Under the pieces are notes generated by a model. The model did no database searches. It saw only the letters and a list, made by a program, of their open reading frames with translations, and was not told the origin of the DNA. A stretch of DNA of 59,341 nucleotides from the NCBI GenBank assembly GCA_934463035.1, contig CAKSIG010000007.1:1-59341 (forward strand), given 5' to 3'. The position numbers and the translations under genes were made by a program. How positions within the stretch are numbered: the stretch's first letter is position 1; each line of letters opens with the position of its first letter. The stretch is from an uncultured Eubacteriales bacterium. Lineage in GTDB: Bacteria > Bacillota > Clostridia > Oscillospirales > Acutalibacteraceae. This document shows, piece by piece, positions 39,166 to 48,744 of this stretch.

Positions 39166-41184
39166 ATGTATAGGGTAGATAAAGGCATTATATATTCGGA
39201 CAGCGGACTTCCGCACGCTCCGCGCTGGTTCTGTGACGGAAGAGTTGCATTTCAGGCGGATAACGAGGGACTCGGCGACGTAGATTTTTTCAACCCGAAA
39301 GCAAAATGGTCGTATAAGCTGTTTCACAAGCGCTTTTGGGGAGGAATGAGGTTTTATTCCGTTTCGGAGGGCGTGCGGCGTTACATACGCCCCGAAAAGT
39401 GCGAATTATTGCCGTTCGGTTATAAAAGCGAGGGCAAATACGGCACGTTTTGCGCGTATACTGCAAACGATTCGCTGTATTTCCTTTTCACCCCGAAAAA
39501 CGATTGCGATTTTGAGATACAGTTTTATGACGAGTATCTGTTCGTACCCGACAATTCTTCAAAACCCGACCTAAGATATAGGGGAACACCGAGAAAATGG
39601 GGCGAATTACAGCTTAAAAACAATATTTTGTCCGTTAAATATACCGAAAATGAAAACGATACCGCCGTGGTATTTTCGTCTGACAAAAAAATTTCGCTTA
39701 AAAGGTTAAAGGATAAATACATAGTAACGTTGAGCGGTCTGTCGGCAGGCAAGGAGACCTGCTGTGCCGTTTGCCTGTGTCCCGAGGAAATAAGAACGTA
39801 CGAAAACTATAAGGACGTAATCTTGGCACAGTTTGAAAGATATGCGAATGTAGCCGAAAAAGCGCCCGTTTTGCAAAGCGGACACAAGTATCTTGACAAC
39901 TTTTTTGCGCTTGCGCCTATGTACCACGAATCGCTCAAAACCACCGATATTAAGGGCGCTCTGCGCGCGCAAAGCTCGCACTATTGGGTCTGGGGCTGGG
40001 ACAGTATGACCTCCAACAACGCCTGCTTTTATTGGGGCGATGCCGATTTCATAGGCGAAATGCTTGAATGTATGAAGAAATACTCCACCGAGAGCGGCAT
40101 AGAACACGCCTTCGGTTACGATATGAGCCCGGGCGGAAAGGCGGCTCCGCCCGCGCAGGGAATGTATATCACAATGCTTGAAAACTATATGCTGTCGGGC
40201 GGCGATTACAAAAAATATTATGATTTTGCAAAGTTCATTTTCGGACTTATAGCCGATACCGAGGTTGAAAAAACGGGTCTTTGCTCGGGAACCTCGCTCT
40301 ACCCCGATTTCAGGGATCTTATTCACGAAACAGGCAGGGATATAAGCGCCTTCAACAACACCGTTTCGTACTGCGCGATACGCTCAATGCAACGGCTGGC
40401 GGCGGCGTGCGGCGACAAAGAAACCGAAAAAACCGCCCGCGGTCTCGGCGACCGTATGAAAGAAAATTTCGACCGCGCACTTTTCAACGAAAAGCTCGGG
40501 TTCTACGATTCCTCTGCCGATATTGACGGATATGAAAAACGAAACGTCCCCTCTAACAACGCTATAAAATGGGAAAGCAACGACTGCTTTGATTTGGTAA
40601 AGGAGCATTTAGACGATTGCTGTGAATTTTACCGCAAACATCTGGTAAGCTCCGCGGGTCTGCGCCCGCTGCCCGAATGGAGCGACTGCTACGACGCCGA
40701 CTCAAACCAGCTTCACTGCTGGTGGCCCGTTATGAGCGAATTTTTCATACGCGCCGTAAACAATGCGGACGACGTATCCCTTATGGAAAAATATATCGGC
40801 TGGATAGAGTATTGGACCGAAAAGCTGATGTGCCCCGAAGGCATTTCCTGTTATTACAACGATGAGAACGTTCCGCTTGATAATTGGAACGCTATGTCGG
40901 GAATATGGCAGGGATATAACATAAGAGGCTTTTACAACGCGGTAATTCACGGCATTGTCGGCATTGATTTTGATTGCAGGGGACTTAACGTATATCCGAA
41001 CTCGGCAGATGAAATAAGCATAAAAAATCTGCACTTCGGAAAGCGCAGATTCTCTGTAAAAATGTGCGGCGGCGGTAAAAACGTGAAGTCGGTCGTCCTT
41101 AACGGCGAAAACCTCGGAAGCGTAAGCACCGTGCCCTATCACAAGCTGAAAGCGGATAACGAAATTATTGTAACGCGGTGTTGA
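39166..41184 (+). CDS. Putative six-hairpin glycosidase, paralogue 1
   Basis: 672 residues, cytoplasmic. An N-terminal beta-sandwich (1-240) precedes an (alpha/alpha)6-barrel region with YWVWGWDSMTSNNACFYWGD, NQLHCWWPVMSEFFIRAV and GIWQGYNIRGFYNAV, then a short C-terminal beta domain (RRFSVKMCGGGKNVKSVVL). Shared motifs make it a paralogue of 48745-51114. The WGWDS element recalls clan-G trehalase/GH63 and related barrels, but I cannot fix a CAZy family. Convergent 20-bp overlap with the next gene. Confidence 0.75.
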   Translation: MYRVDKGIIYSDSGLPHAPRWFCDGRVAFQADNEGLGDVDFFNPKAKWSYKLFHKRFWGGMRFYSVSEGVRRYIRPEKCELLPFGYKSEGKYGTFCAYTANDSLYFLFTPKNDCDFEIQFYDEYLFVPDNSSKPDLRYRGTPRKWGELQLKNNILSVKYTENENDTAVVFSSDKKISLKRLKDKYIVTLSGLSAGKETCCAVCLCPEEIRTYENYKDVILAQFERYANVAEKAPVLQSGHKYLDNFFALAPMYHESLKTTDIKGALRAQSSHYWVWGWDSMTSNNACFYWGDADFIGEMLECMKKYSTESGIEHAFGYDMSPGGKAAPPAQGMYITMLENYMLSGGDYKKYYDFAKFIFGLIADTEVEKTGLCSGTSLYPDFRDLIHETGRDISAFNNTVSYCAIRSMQRLAAACGDKETEKTARGLGDRMKENFDRALFNEKLGFYDSSADIDGYEKRNVPSNNAIKWESNDCFDLVKEHLDDCCEFYRKHLVSSAGLRPLPEWSDCYDADSNQLHCWWPVMSEFFIRAVNNADDVSLMEKYIGWIEYWTEKLMCPEGISCYYNDENVPLDNWNAMSGIWQGYNIRGFYNAVIHGIVGIDFDCRGLNVYPNSADEISIKNLHFGKRRFSVKMCGGGKNVKSVVLNGENLGSVSTVPYHKLKADNEIIVTRC

Positions 41185-42013
41185 CGCTGTCCTTATACTG
41201 TCTTGGGGTAAGCCCCGTGTGCTTTTCAAAAAACGTTGTGAGGTAAGTGGGCGAACAAAAGCCGAGCTGACTGCTGATTTCTTTAACGGAACAGCTCCCG
41301 TCACGCAGTTTGCGCTTTATTTCCTCGATTTTTGCACTCGTCTGGTAGTTAAGCGGAGTTACCCCGAACCTGCGTTTAAAGGAACGCACCATAGTTGAAA
41401 CGGAGCATTTCATATATTCGGCAAGCTCCTCGTTTGTGTAAAATCGGTCAAGATGGCGGTCTATTACCACCTTGATAAATTCGGGCGTTGTCTGTCCCGC
41501 GTATTGGTGTATTCCCTTTTCGGGAATGGTTATTTCAAGCTGATAAAGGGAGTAGAGTATGTTCGTTATCTTGCCGAGCGAATAGGCTATCCGCGGCTTT
41601 ATTTCGGGTTGCTTGCGGCAGTAGTAGACAATGTCGCGCAGCGCCTCGCCGCTGTTTTTAAAGCTCTTTATCGGTTCGTGAAACACGCCGAGCGAATTTA
41701 TAATGCTTTCGGCAAGCTCGCCGCAGAAATTGACCGATATTGTGTGGACGGCGTTTTTTGAAAAATAATGGTGGTGTGAGTTTTTGGTGAGCAAAACGGT
41801 GTCGCCGCTGTGCGCCGTGCGGTGGATACCGCCCGATATTACGGTTATTTCGCCCTCAAATATGTAAATAATTTCGTAGCACTCCGCATTTTTCCGCTCA
41901 ACTTTAAGCGAGGTTTGCGAGCGTTCTATCACCTGCTGAATAGAAAAGGGATTGCCATTGGGCCAATTTTCAAAATGAGTTTCCATAATTACGACCGAGT
42001 TCGCTTTTTCCAT
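41165..42013 (-). CDS. AraC-family transcriptional regulator with cupin sensor
   Basis: 282 residues from ATG 42013 (AGAGGTG upstream). Cupin domain (about 30-110: CYEIIYIFEGEITVISGGIH ... HHYFSKNAVHTISVNF) and C-terminal AraC HTH pair (NEELAEYMKCSVSTMVRSFK and KEISSQLGFCSPTYLTTFFE, GLTPRQYKDSV). Its 3' end overlaps the end of the converging glycosidase gene by 20 bp. Divergent from the deacetylase operon (42073 on), its probable target. Confidence 0.92.
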   Translation of the reverse strand: MEKANSVVIMETHFENWPNGNPFSIQQVIERSQTSLKVERKNAECYEIIYIFEGEITVISGGIHRTAHSGDTVLLTKNSHHHYFSKNAVHTISVNFCGELAESIINSLGVFHEPIKSFKNSGEALRDIVYYCRKQPEIKPRIAYSLGKITNILYSLYQLEITIPEKGIHQYAGQTTPEFIKVVIDRHLDRFYTNEELAEYMKCSVSTMVRSFKRRFGVTPLNYQTSAKIEEIKRKLRDGSCSVKEISSQLGFCSPTYLTTFFEKHTGLTPRQYKDSVNTALQ

Positions 42014-42072
42014 AACCACACCTCTTTAAAATTATTATATTATAATAAAAAAATAAGTCAAGGAGCGAAATG

Positions 42073-42753
42073 ATGAGTAAGATATTGACCTTCGGGTTTG
42101 ACGATTGCGAAATTTACGACCGTCGGCTTGCCGATATGTTCAGAAAATACGGTATGAAAGCCACATTTTTCCTGATTTCCGACCAGCTCGGGTTTAAGTG
42201 CGATTTTCACCGCTACGGCGAGGATACCGTCGTTGAGCGCGTTTCACCCGAGGAAATAAAAGAGACTTATAGGGGTATGGAGGTGGCTTCGCACACGTCG
42301 GCTCACAGTATGCCGATAGACGGGCTTGACGACTCCGTTGTGCGCTCCTGCAAATATCTTTCAGACCTTTGCGGATATGAAGTAAAGGGAATGGCGTACC
42401 CCGGCGGCGCCTACACCGAAGAACACGTAAAACGGTTAAAGGAACTCGGTATCGAGTATTCGCGGACGATAGACTGCACCCATAATTTCGGCGTTCCGAG
42501 CGACTTTTTGAAATGGAACCCGACCTGCAAATACGACGACCCCGAAATTATGGATTTAGCGGACGAATTTATAAACTGCACCGACAGCGGCGACAAAATA
42601 TTCTATGTATACGGCCATTCCTATGAGCTGACGCGAAAGGAAGAACCGTGCGATTTTGAGTCGTTCGGGCGGCTGCTTGAAAAACTTTCGGGCAGAGAAG
42701 ATATTATATACGCAACCAATATTAAAACAAAGGAGCTTGTTTTATGCAAATAA
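42073..42753 (+). CDS. Polysaccharide deacetylase (NodB/CE4-like)
   Basis: 226 residues, no signal peptide. NodB fold: TFGFDDCE (D10/D11), metal-binding HTSAH, and GMAYPGGAYTEEHVKRLKEL. Removes N- or O-acetyl groups from amino sugars or oligosaccharides. AGGAG at 42061-42065 favours ATG 42073 over 42070. First gene of a plus-strand operon with a glycosidase (10-bp overlap) and a sialate-esterase-like gene. Confidence 0.88.
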   Translation: MSKILTFGFDDCEIYDRRLADMFRKYGMKATFFLISDQLGFKCDFHRYGEDTVVERVSPEEIKETYRGMEVASHTSAHSMPIDGLDDSVVRSCKYLSDLCGYEVKGMAYPGGAYTEEHVKRLKELGIEYSRTIDCTHNFGVPSDFLKWNPTCKYDDPEIMDLADEFINCTDSGDKIFYVYGHSYELTRKEEPCDFESFGRLLEKLSGREDIIYATNIKTKELVLCK

Positions 42754-44417
42754 ACTACAAAAACTACGGTATTTCTTTTGATGAAAACACATTTTCGGTT
42801 TATACGGACGGATTAAAATTATTTACCCTGCCCGTTTCCTCGGCGGTCGATAAGTATGAGGACGTTCGTATGCGGCAGGCAGGTTCTATACCGCTTGAAT
42901 GTCAGGTTGCCGCCGATACCGATTGCGCGCTTTCCGCGCCCGTTATAACCGAAAAGGACGGAAAAACAACCGCCGAATACCGCGCGAGCAGTAACCTGTG
43001 GACGGAGAAGCGCTATAAAATAACCGCCGACGAAAACGGTTTTGCTTACACCGTAACCGTTAAGGGCGAGGGCACCGTCAGCAAAATACGCTATTTCAAA
43101 TCCGACTTTGCAAAGACCGAATATGAGTTCGCGGGATATATGGTTCCCCACGCAGGACAGTATAAGGAAAGCGAATGTATGCGGAACGTTTTTGAAAATT
43201 CACAGCTTTCGTTTGATTATTACGCCCCCTGCCCGTTTGTGTATCCCTTTTATACCGAGGGTCACGACGGCTGGTTCGGTATAGGCCTGTTTGCGAACAG
43301 GGGCGAACATAATTTTGACAGGTTTGTTTACGAAAAATTCTTTAATTTTACCCTGCCGCTTGACAACCGCCTGAACGTAAACGGCGAATACACACTTCCC
43401 GGTATCTGGGGCGGTTACGGTTCCGACGCGTTCGAGGTGCTGAGCGCATACTCAAAATGGTATTTTGACAGCGGAATTGCGGTAAGGCACAGCGATTATG
43501 AGAAAGATCCTAAATGGTGGAAAGGTCCTATCTTCTGCGGCTGGGGCGAACAGCAGAAATTAGCCAGAGAATGCGGAAGCCGCGGAGCAGAAATGGCTAC
43601 GCAGGAGAACTACGAAAAAATGACGGATACCCTGTTTAAAAACGGGATAAATCCGAAAATAGTAATTATCGACGCAAAATGGCAAAAGGGAATGGGCAAC
43701 CTTGAAGTCGATACTGATAAGTGGCACGATATGCGCGGCTTTGTCGACCGCCTTCACGCCAAGGGCATTAAGGTGCTTTTGTGGATAAAAAGCTGGGACT
43801 GCGAGGGCGTTCCGAAAACCGAATGTATTGACAACCTCTGCAACCCCGTTGCTCAGGACCCGACCAACCCCGCATTTATCGAACGCACAAGGCGCAACGT
43901 ATATAAGCTCCTGTCGGGCGACGAGGGTTGTTTCGACTGCGACGGATTTAAAATAGACTTCATAAACTGCACCCCCAAGGGTGAACTGCTTCGCGCTTAT
44001 GACGGAAAATCCTACGGCGTTGAGCTTATAAGAAAATGGCTTGAACTTGTATATACCTCCGCAAAAGCCGCCAAGAGCGACGCGCTTATAAATGCAAGCT
44101 GCGCCCACCCGTATACCGCCGACGTGTGCGACCAGATACGCCTGCACGATTATCAGGGCGCACTGCGTTCATCGGTCGAGGTGATGACGTTCAGAGCAAA
44201 GATAGCAAGGGCAATCTACGGCAACGTCACCTGCGACACCGACAGCGGCGGAACAGGCAGCCACAGGGACTTTTTAAGGTACATAAAGGCTCAGCCGCAG
44301 ATAGGCGTACCCGATTTGTACTTTGTAACGGAATCCTTCGGCACCCCTATGAACGCCGAGGATTACGCGGTCATAAGGGACGTATGGAACAAATATACAG
44401 AGGAAAACGGGCTTTAA
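42744..44417 (+). CDS. GH31/GH36-like alpha-glycosidase
   Basis: 557 residues. N-terminal beta-sandwich (1-230) then a TIM barrel: NGINPKIVIIDAKWQKGMGN, AKGIKVLLWIKSWDCEGVPK, the likely nucleophile D405 in CDGFKIDFINC, and ALINASCAHPYTADVCDQIR, VTCDTDSGGTGSHRDF toward the end. The layout is that of clan GH-D (alpha-galactosidases) or GH31; the retained DGFKxDF strand end is the best evidence. Probably hydrolyses alpha-linked galactose or glucose after deacetylation. Starts inside the deacetylase stop. Confidence 0.8.
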   Translation: MQINYKNYGISFDENTFSVYTDGLKLFTLPVSSAVDKYEDVRMRQAGSIPLECQVAADTDCALSAPVITEKDGKTTAEYRASSNLWTEKRYKITADENGFAYTVTVKGEGTVSKIRYFKSDFAKTEYEFAGYMVPHAGQYKESECMRNVFENSQLSFDYYAPCPFVYPFYTEGHDGWFGIGLFANRGEHNFDRFVYEKFFNFTLPLDNRLNVNGEYTLPGIWGGYGSDAFEVLSAYSKWYFDSGIAVRHSDYEKDPKWWKGPIFCGWGEQQKLARECGSRGAEMATQENYEKMTDTLFKNGINPKIVIIDAKWQKGMGNLEVDTDKWHDMRGFVDRLHAKGIKVLLWIKSWDCEGVPKTECIDNLCNPVAQDPTNPAFIERTRRNVYKLLSGDEGCFDCDGFKIDFINCTPKGELLRAYDGKSYGVELIRKWLELVYTSAKAAKSDALINASCAHPYTADVCDQIRLHDYQGALRSSVEVMTFRAKIARAIYGNVTCDTDSGGTGSHRDFLRYIKAQPQIGVPDLYFVTESFGTPMNAEDYAVIRDVWNKYTEENGL

Positions 44418-44420
44418 AAT

Positions 44421-45785
44421 ATGTATGGTGTTATTATAGAAAAGGGACCTGTTAATTGGCAGGTGTTGCAGCAGTCGGGCGGCTATGCCGCGGCGCATTT
44501 GGAGGGCAGAGTCTGCGTTGAAGAAGACGTGCTTTCCCAAAACGCGGCGGTGGTATTGCGCGCGGTCGATGAAAAAAACGGCAGCCGCATAACCCCTCCC
44601 GTCTTTGCAAAAATAGTTGACGGAAAATGGAGCGCCGACCTTAAAATGCCGACGGGCGGTCCGTATAAAATAGAAACTTTTTTGCGGTTTAACGACTGCG
44701 CCGAAAAGCGCGGCGACAGGCGTTTTCATATCGGCGTGGGCGATAATTACGTGATAACGGGTCAGAGCAACGCCGTCGGCGTGGGCAAGGACAGCGCGGA
44801 CGACCCGAGCGACGAAAACGTGCGTATGTACCGCCTCAGCGGCAGTTGGGATATTGCGGCGCACCCGCTCCACGATACCACCGATACAAAATACCCCGAA
44901 TTTGCCGAAAGGGTTGCCGCGGGTCACAGCCCCTGGATAACCTTTGCAAAGGTTCTTTCAAGAAAACTCGGCTATCCGATAGGGCTTATCCCCGCAACCA
45001 AGGGCGGAATACCGCTCTCTTTCTGGGACAGACGGGAGGACGGCAAATTTTTCAGCCACCTGCTTAACGTCCTTAACGACTGCGGAAGCGGCGTAAAGGG
45101 TATAATCTGGTATCACGGCTGTAACGATACCTATGACGATACTTTGAGAAAAACCTATTACGAACGGTTTAAATATGTGTGCGAGGATTTCAGAAAAGAG
45201 CTCGGCGGACTGCCGATAATCACGGTGCAGCTTAATAAATGCACCTGCACCAAGGGCAGAGACCTTGATTCCGAACGCAAGCATTTTAATGAACTGCGCG
45301 AGGCACAGCGAAAAGCGGCGCACAATATTGAAAATCTTTACATTGTTCCGAGTATCGACCTGCCCGTGTGCGACGGGATACATAATTCCTGTATGGCGAA
45401 TATAGTTATAGGTCAGCGTGCGGCAAACCTTGCGCTTTCACATATTTACGGCAGGCAGACCGTCTGCGACGCGCCCGACATAATCAAGGCGGTAAAGACA
45501 GGCTCCAACACCGTAGAGTTAGAGTTTAAAAATGTTTATACCTGCCTGTTCAGCGACTATAATCCCACCGAGCTTCTGCCTTTTTCGCTGACTGATGAAA
45601 ACGGCAGACAACTGCCGTGCGATTACAGCATAAAGGGTGCCTTATTAATACTTGAATTTGAAAAACCCATAGGCAAAAAAGCCGCCGTATCCTGCGACGG
45701 ACCGTGCGAATCGGGACTTGTGCCGTACGATATGTTCAGCTACCTCCCGATACTTATGTTTGACGATTTAAAGGTTGAATATTAG
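44421..45785 (+). CDS. Sialate O-acetylesterase-like SGNH hydrolase (SASA domain)
   Basis: 454 residues, no signal peptide. SASA-type SGNH domain: VITGQSNAVGVGKD with catalytic S116, LIPATKGGIPLSFW, IWYHGCNDTYDD, and DGIHNSCMANIVIGQRAA bearing D and H of the triad. Flanking beta domains at both ends. Removes O-acetyl groups from sialic acid or xylan-like sugars. It follows the GH31/36-like gene by 3 bp; a terminator at 45973-46002 closes the operon. Confidence 0.85.
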   Translation: MYGVIIEKGPVNWQVLQQSGGYAAAHLEGRVCVEEDVLSQNAAVVLRAVDEKNGSRITPPVFAKIVDGKWSADLKMPTGGPYKIETFLRFNDCAEKRGDRRFHIGVGDNYVITGQSNAVGVGKDSADDPSDENVRMYRLSGSWDIAAHPLHDTTDTKYPEFAERVAAGHSPWITFAKVLSRKLGYPIGLIPATKGGIPLSFWDRREDGKFFSHLLNVLNDCGSGVKGIIWYHGCNDTYDDTLRKTYYERFKYVCEDFRKELGGLPIITVQLNKCTCTKGRDLDSERKHFNELREAQRKAAHNIENLYIVPSIDLPVCDGIHNSCMANIVIGQRAANLALSHIYGRQTVCDAPDIIKAVKTGSNTVELEFKNVYTCLFSDYNPTELLPFSLTDENGRQLPCDYSIKGALLILEFEKPIGKKAAVSCDGPCESGLVPYDMFSYLPILMFDDLKVEY

Positions 45786-46169
45786 ACGAATGTACGTCTC
45801 ACGCCTATAATAATTCGTAATGCGTAATTCGTAATTCGTAATTCGTAATTCGTAATTAAAATACCCGTTTGACGGGATAAAAAATTAGAGTTTAGCGATA
45901 ATAAAATTGAAAATGCCGTTGGCGCCCTCAATTTAGAAATTAGATTTTAGACGTTAGATATTAGATATTAGAAGGCTCACCTCTATGGAAAGAGGTGAGC
46001 CTATTTATTCAGCTAAACTCTGATTTATATTGTAACGGTTGACATATCGGTTAGTACATTATTGTTAATTCAAAAGCGGTTTTTTGTCAATGTTGGTCGG
46101 GTGTATCGCCCCGCTTTTCACAGCGGGGCGCTTTCTAACGTCTAATTTCTAATATCTAAATTCTAACAA
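45786..46169. other. Gap with short tandem repeats and terminators
   Basis: CGTAATTC-type 8-bp units are repeated five times at about 45815-45857, and TTAGATATTAGA/TCTAATATCTAA strings occur on both sides (about 45950-45970 and 46137-46165), typical slippage-prone intergenic filler. A GCCCCGC/GCGGGGC hairpin at 46109-46131 lies past the FeoAB stop. No gene. Confidence 0.6.
45973..46002 (+). terminator. Terminator after the deacetylase operon
   Basis: 12-bp perfect stem AGGCTCACCTCT / AGAGGTGAGCCT with a 6-nt loop, then ATTTATTC. Confidence 0.7.
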
Positions 46170-48521
46170 CTACATTCCGCAAAGTATGCAGACGGTGCGG
46201 GCGAGCAGGGCGCATACCCACGCTATTGCGCACTGTTCGGCGACTATTATTGCCGCCCATTTTCCGCCAAGCTCGCGCTTTATTGAAGCCACCGCGGCGA
46301 TACACGGTGTGTAAAGCAGGCAGAATACAAGCATACTGACTGCGGACGAGGCTGACATCATCGCGGTTATGCCCATTCCCGCAGTAAGCACTTCAAGGGT
46401 TGAAACAACGCTTTCCTTTGCCATAAATCCTGCGGTCAGGGCGGTTACGAGCCGCCAATCGTTAAGCCCTATCGGGGCGAATATCGGTGCAATAAATCCT
46501 GCAAGAACGGCAAGTATGCTGTCCTTTGAGTCGGATACTATATTAAGCCTGAAATCAAAGGTCTGCAAGAACCAAACAATTAGCGACGCCAAAAATATGA
46601 TTGAAAAAGCACGGCTTAAAAAGTCCTTCGCCTTGTCCCAAAGCAACATCAGAACGTTTTTTGCGCCCGGCATACGGTAGTTCGGCAGTTCCATTACAAA
46701 CGGCACCGCCTCGCCCTTGAACACGGTGTTTTTTGATATAAGCGCGACAAGAATACCCACCGCAATACCCAAGAGATATATGCTTACCATAATAATTCCG
46801 CTGTATGCGGGAAAGAAATTCTGAATAAAAAATCCGTAAATAGGCAATTTTGCCGTACAGCTCATAAACGGTGTGAGAATAACGGTCATTCTTCGGTCGC
46901 GCTGGGAGGGCAGCGTTCTGCTCGCCATAACGCCGGGCACGGTACAGCCGAAACCTATAAGCATAGGCACAATGCTCCTGCCCGAAAGACCGAGCTTTCT
47001 TAACAATTTGTCGGTCACGAATGCAACGCGCGCCATATAACCGCTGTCTTCAAGCAGCGACAGGAAGAAAAACAGCACAACTATTATCGGCACAAAGCTG
47101 ACAACACTGCCCACGCCCGTAAACACACCGTCGATTATCAGCGACCGTATTATTTCATTGACGCCGCCTGCGGTAAGCGCGCCGTTTACAACGTCGGTCA
47201 GCTTATCTATTCCGATTTGAAGCAGATTTTGCAGGGACGAGCCTATGACGTTAAACGTGAGATAAAACACAAGCGCCATTATCAGCACAAATGACGGGAG
47301 CGCCGTGTATTTGCCCGTAAGCAGCATATCTATTTTGCGGCTGCGCAAATGCTCGCGGCTTTCTTTCGGTTTTATTACCGTTTTTCCGCAAAGCTCGGTT
47401 ATAAACGCAAACCGCATATCCGCCATAGCGGCGGCTCGGTCAAGCCCGCGCTCCTGCTCCATCTGTAAAATAATATGCTCAACCGTTTCCGCCTCGTTTT
47501 TATCAAGGCAGAGCCTTTCAAGAACGCGGCTGTCGCCCTCTATCAGCTTGCCTGCCGCAAAACGCAGAGGTATCCCCGCCCGTGCGGCGTGATCCTCTAT
47601 CAGGTGCATTATGCTGTGAATTGCCCTATGTACCGCGCCCCTCGGACCGCCGTCACGGCAAAAGTCTGTACGGCGCGGTTTTTCGGCGTACTCCGCCACG
47701 TGAACCGCGTGCCTTATAAGCTCGTCAACACCCTCGTTTTTGCTTGCCGAAATGGGAATCACGGGTATTCCGAGCAGTTTTTCCATATCGTTTATCAGCA
47801 CCGTGCCGCCGTTGGCGCGCACCTCGTCCATCATATTGAGTGCCAGCACCATCGGCGTATCAAGCTCCATAAGCTGTAACGTTAGATAAAGGTTGCGCTC
47901 GATATTGGTCGCGTCAACTATATTTATAATGCCTTTCGGCTTTTCGTCAAGAATGAACTGCCTTGAAACTATCTCCTCCGAGGTATAGGGCGACAGCGAA
48001 TATATACCCGGCAGGTCGGTGACAAGGGTGTTTTCGTGACCCTTCATCGCACCGCTCTTGCGGTCAACGGTAACGCCCGGGAAATTGCCTACGTGCTGAT
48101 TTGCGCCCGTAAGCTGATTAAAAAGCGTGGTCTTGCCGCAGTTCTGGTTACCCGCAAGCGCAAAGGTAAGAACCGTTCCTTTCGGCAGAGGTTTTTCTTC
48201 GCTTTTGTCGTGATATATGCCGTCCTCGCCGAGCCCCGGGTGGGCGGATATTATCGGCGGTATACAGCGCGGCTCCTCCCTGCTTTGCGAGCCTGATTTT
48301 ATCGGCTGTATCTCAATTTTCCCTGCGTCCGCAAGGCGCAGGGTCAGTTCATAACTGTGAATACGCAGCTCCATAGGGTCGCCCATAGGAGCAAATTTTT
48401 CAAGCGTTATCTCCGCCCCCGGTATCACGCCCATATCCAAAAAATGCTGGCGCAGGCTCCCCTCGCCGCCAACCTTTTCAATAACGGCGCTCTCGCCGAC
48501 TTTAAGCTCTTTCAAAGTCAT
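46170..48521 (-). CDS. feoB: FeoA-FeoB fusion, ferrous iron transporter
   Basis: 783 residues from ATG 48521 (GGGGGA upstream). FeoA SH3-like domain (about 1-75: LKVGESAVIEKVGGEGSLRQ ... GVIPGAEITL), linker, G domain (GNQNCGKTT at 124-132; VGNFPGVTV; DLPGIYSLSP; NMMDE; ISASKNEGVDEL), then the membrane part with two Gate motifs and about eight to ten TM segments. Imports Fe2+ across the membrane in anaerobes. The FeoA-FeoB fusion makes a separate feoA unnecessary. Two ATCAAA-N3-TTTGAT palindromes lie upstream. Confidence 0.95.
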   Translation of the reverse strand: MTLKELKVGESAVIEKVGGEGSLRQHFLDMGVIPGAEITLEKFAPMGDPMELRIHSYELTLRLADAGKIEIQPIKSGSQSREEPRCIPPIISAHPGLGEDGIYHDKSEEKPLPKGTVLTFALAGNQNCGKTTLFNQLTGANQHVGNFPGVTVDRKSGAMKGHENTLVTDLPGIYSLSPYTSEEIVSRQFILDEKPKGIINIVDATNIERNLYLTLQLMELDTPMVLALNMMDEVRANGGTVLINDMEKLLGIPVIPISASKNEGVDELIRHAVHVAEYAEKPRRTDFCRDGGPRGAVHRAIHSIMHLIEDHAARAGIPLRFAAGKLIEGDSRVLERLCLDKNEAETVEHIILQMEQERGLDRAAAMADMRFAFITELCGKTVIKPKESREHLRSRKIDMLLTGKYTALPSFVLIMALVFYLTFNVIGSSLQNLLQIGIDKLTDVVNGALTAGGVNEIIRSLIIDGVFTGVGSVVSFVPIIVVLFFFLSLLEDSGYMARVAFVTDKLLRKLGLSGRSIVPMLIGFGCTVPGVMASRTLPSQRDRRMTVILTPFMSCTAKLPIYGFFIQNFFPAYSGIIMVSIYLLGIAVGILVALISKNTVFKGEAVPFVMELPNYRMPGAKNVLMLLWDKAKDFLSRAFSIIFLASLIVWFLQTFDFRLNIVSDSKDSILAVLAGFIAPIFAPIGLNDWRLVTALTAGFMAKESVVSTLEVLTAGMGITAMMSASSAVSMLVFCLLYTPCIAAVASIKRELGGKWAAIIVAEQCAIAWVCALLARTVCILCGM

Positions 48522-48575
48522 TTCCCAATCCCCCATATCAGCAATATATTACCACAATAAGCGCCGCATTTCAAT

Positions 48576-48614
48576 ATATCAAATTTTTTGATATTCGACA
48601 TCAAATAATTTGAT
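48576..48614. promoter_or_regulatory. Two palindromic operator candidates upstream of FeoAB
   Basis: ATATCAAATTTTTTGATAT (48576-48594) and ATCAAATAATTTGAT (48600-48614) share the form ATCAAA-N3-TTTGAT, with centres 22 bp apart, about two helical turns. They sit 55-95 bp upstream of the FeoAB start and 130 bp upstream of the divergent glycosidase gene. An iron-responsive repressor (Fur or DtxR/IdeR type) is the natural candidate, although the sequence is not the classic Fur box. Confidence 0.55.
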
Positions 48615-48744
48615 ATATCCCTCGAAATTCTTAAAAAACGGTTAATATAGTGTAATTTTTGGATAATATAGTGCATTGATTTTGAAAAAACCCGTAATAT
48701 AATGTGGTTGAAAATACGGCCGCATTATTGAAAGGGGAACTTAA

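Noticed and set aside
45815..45857. Functional iteron array
   Set aside because: The 8-bp CGTAATTC repeats are low-complexity, lie between chromosomal glycan and iron genes, and have no replication gene nearby.
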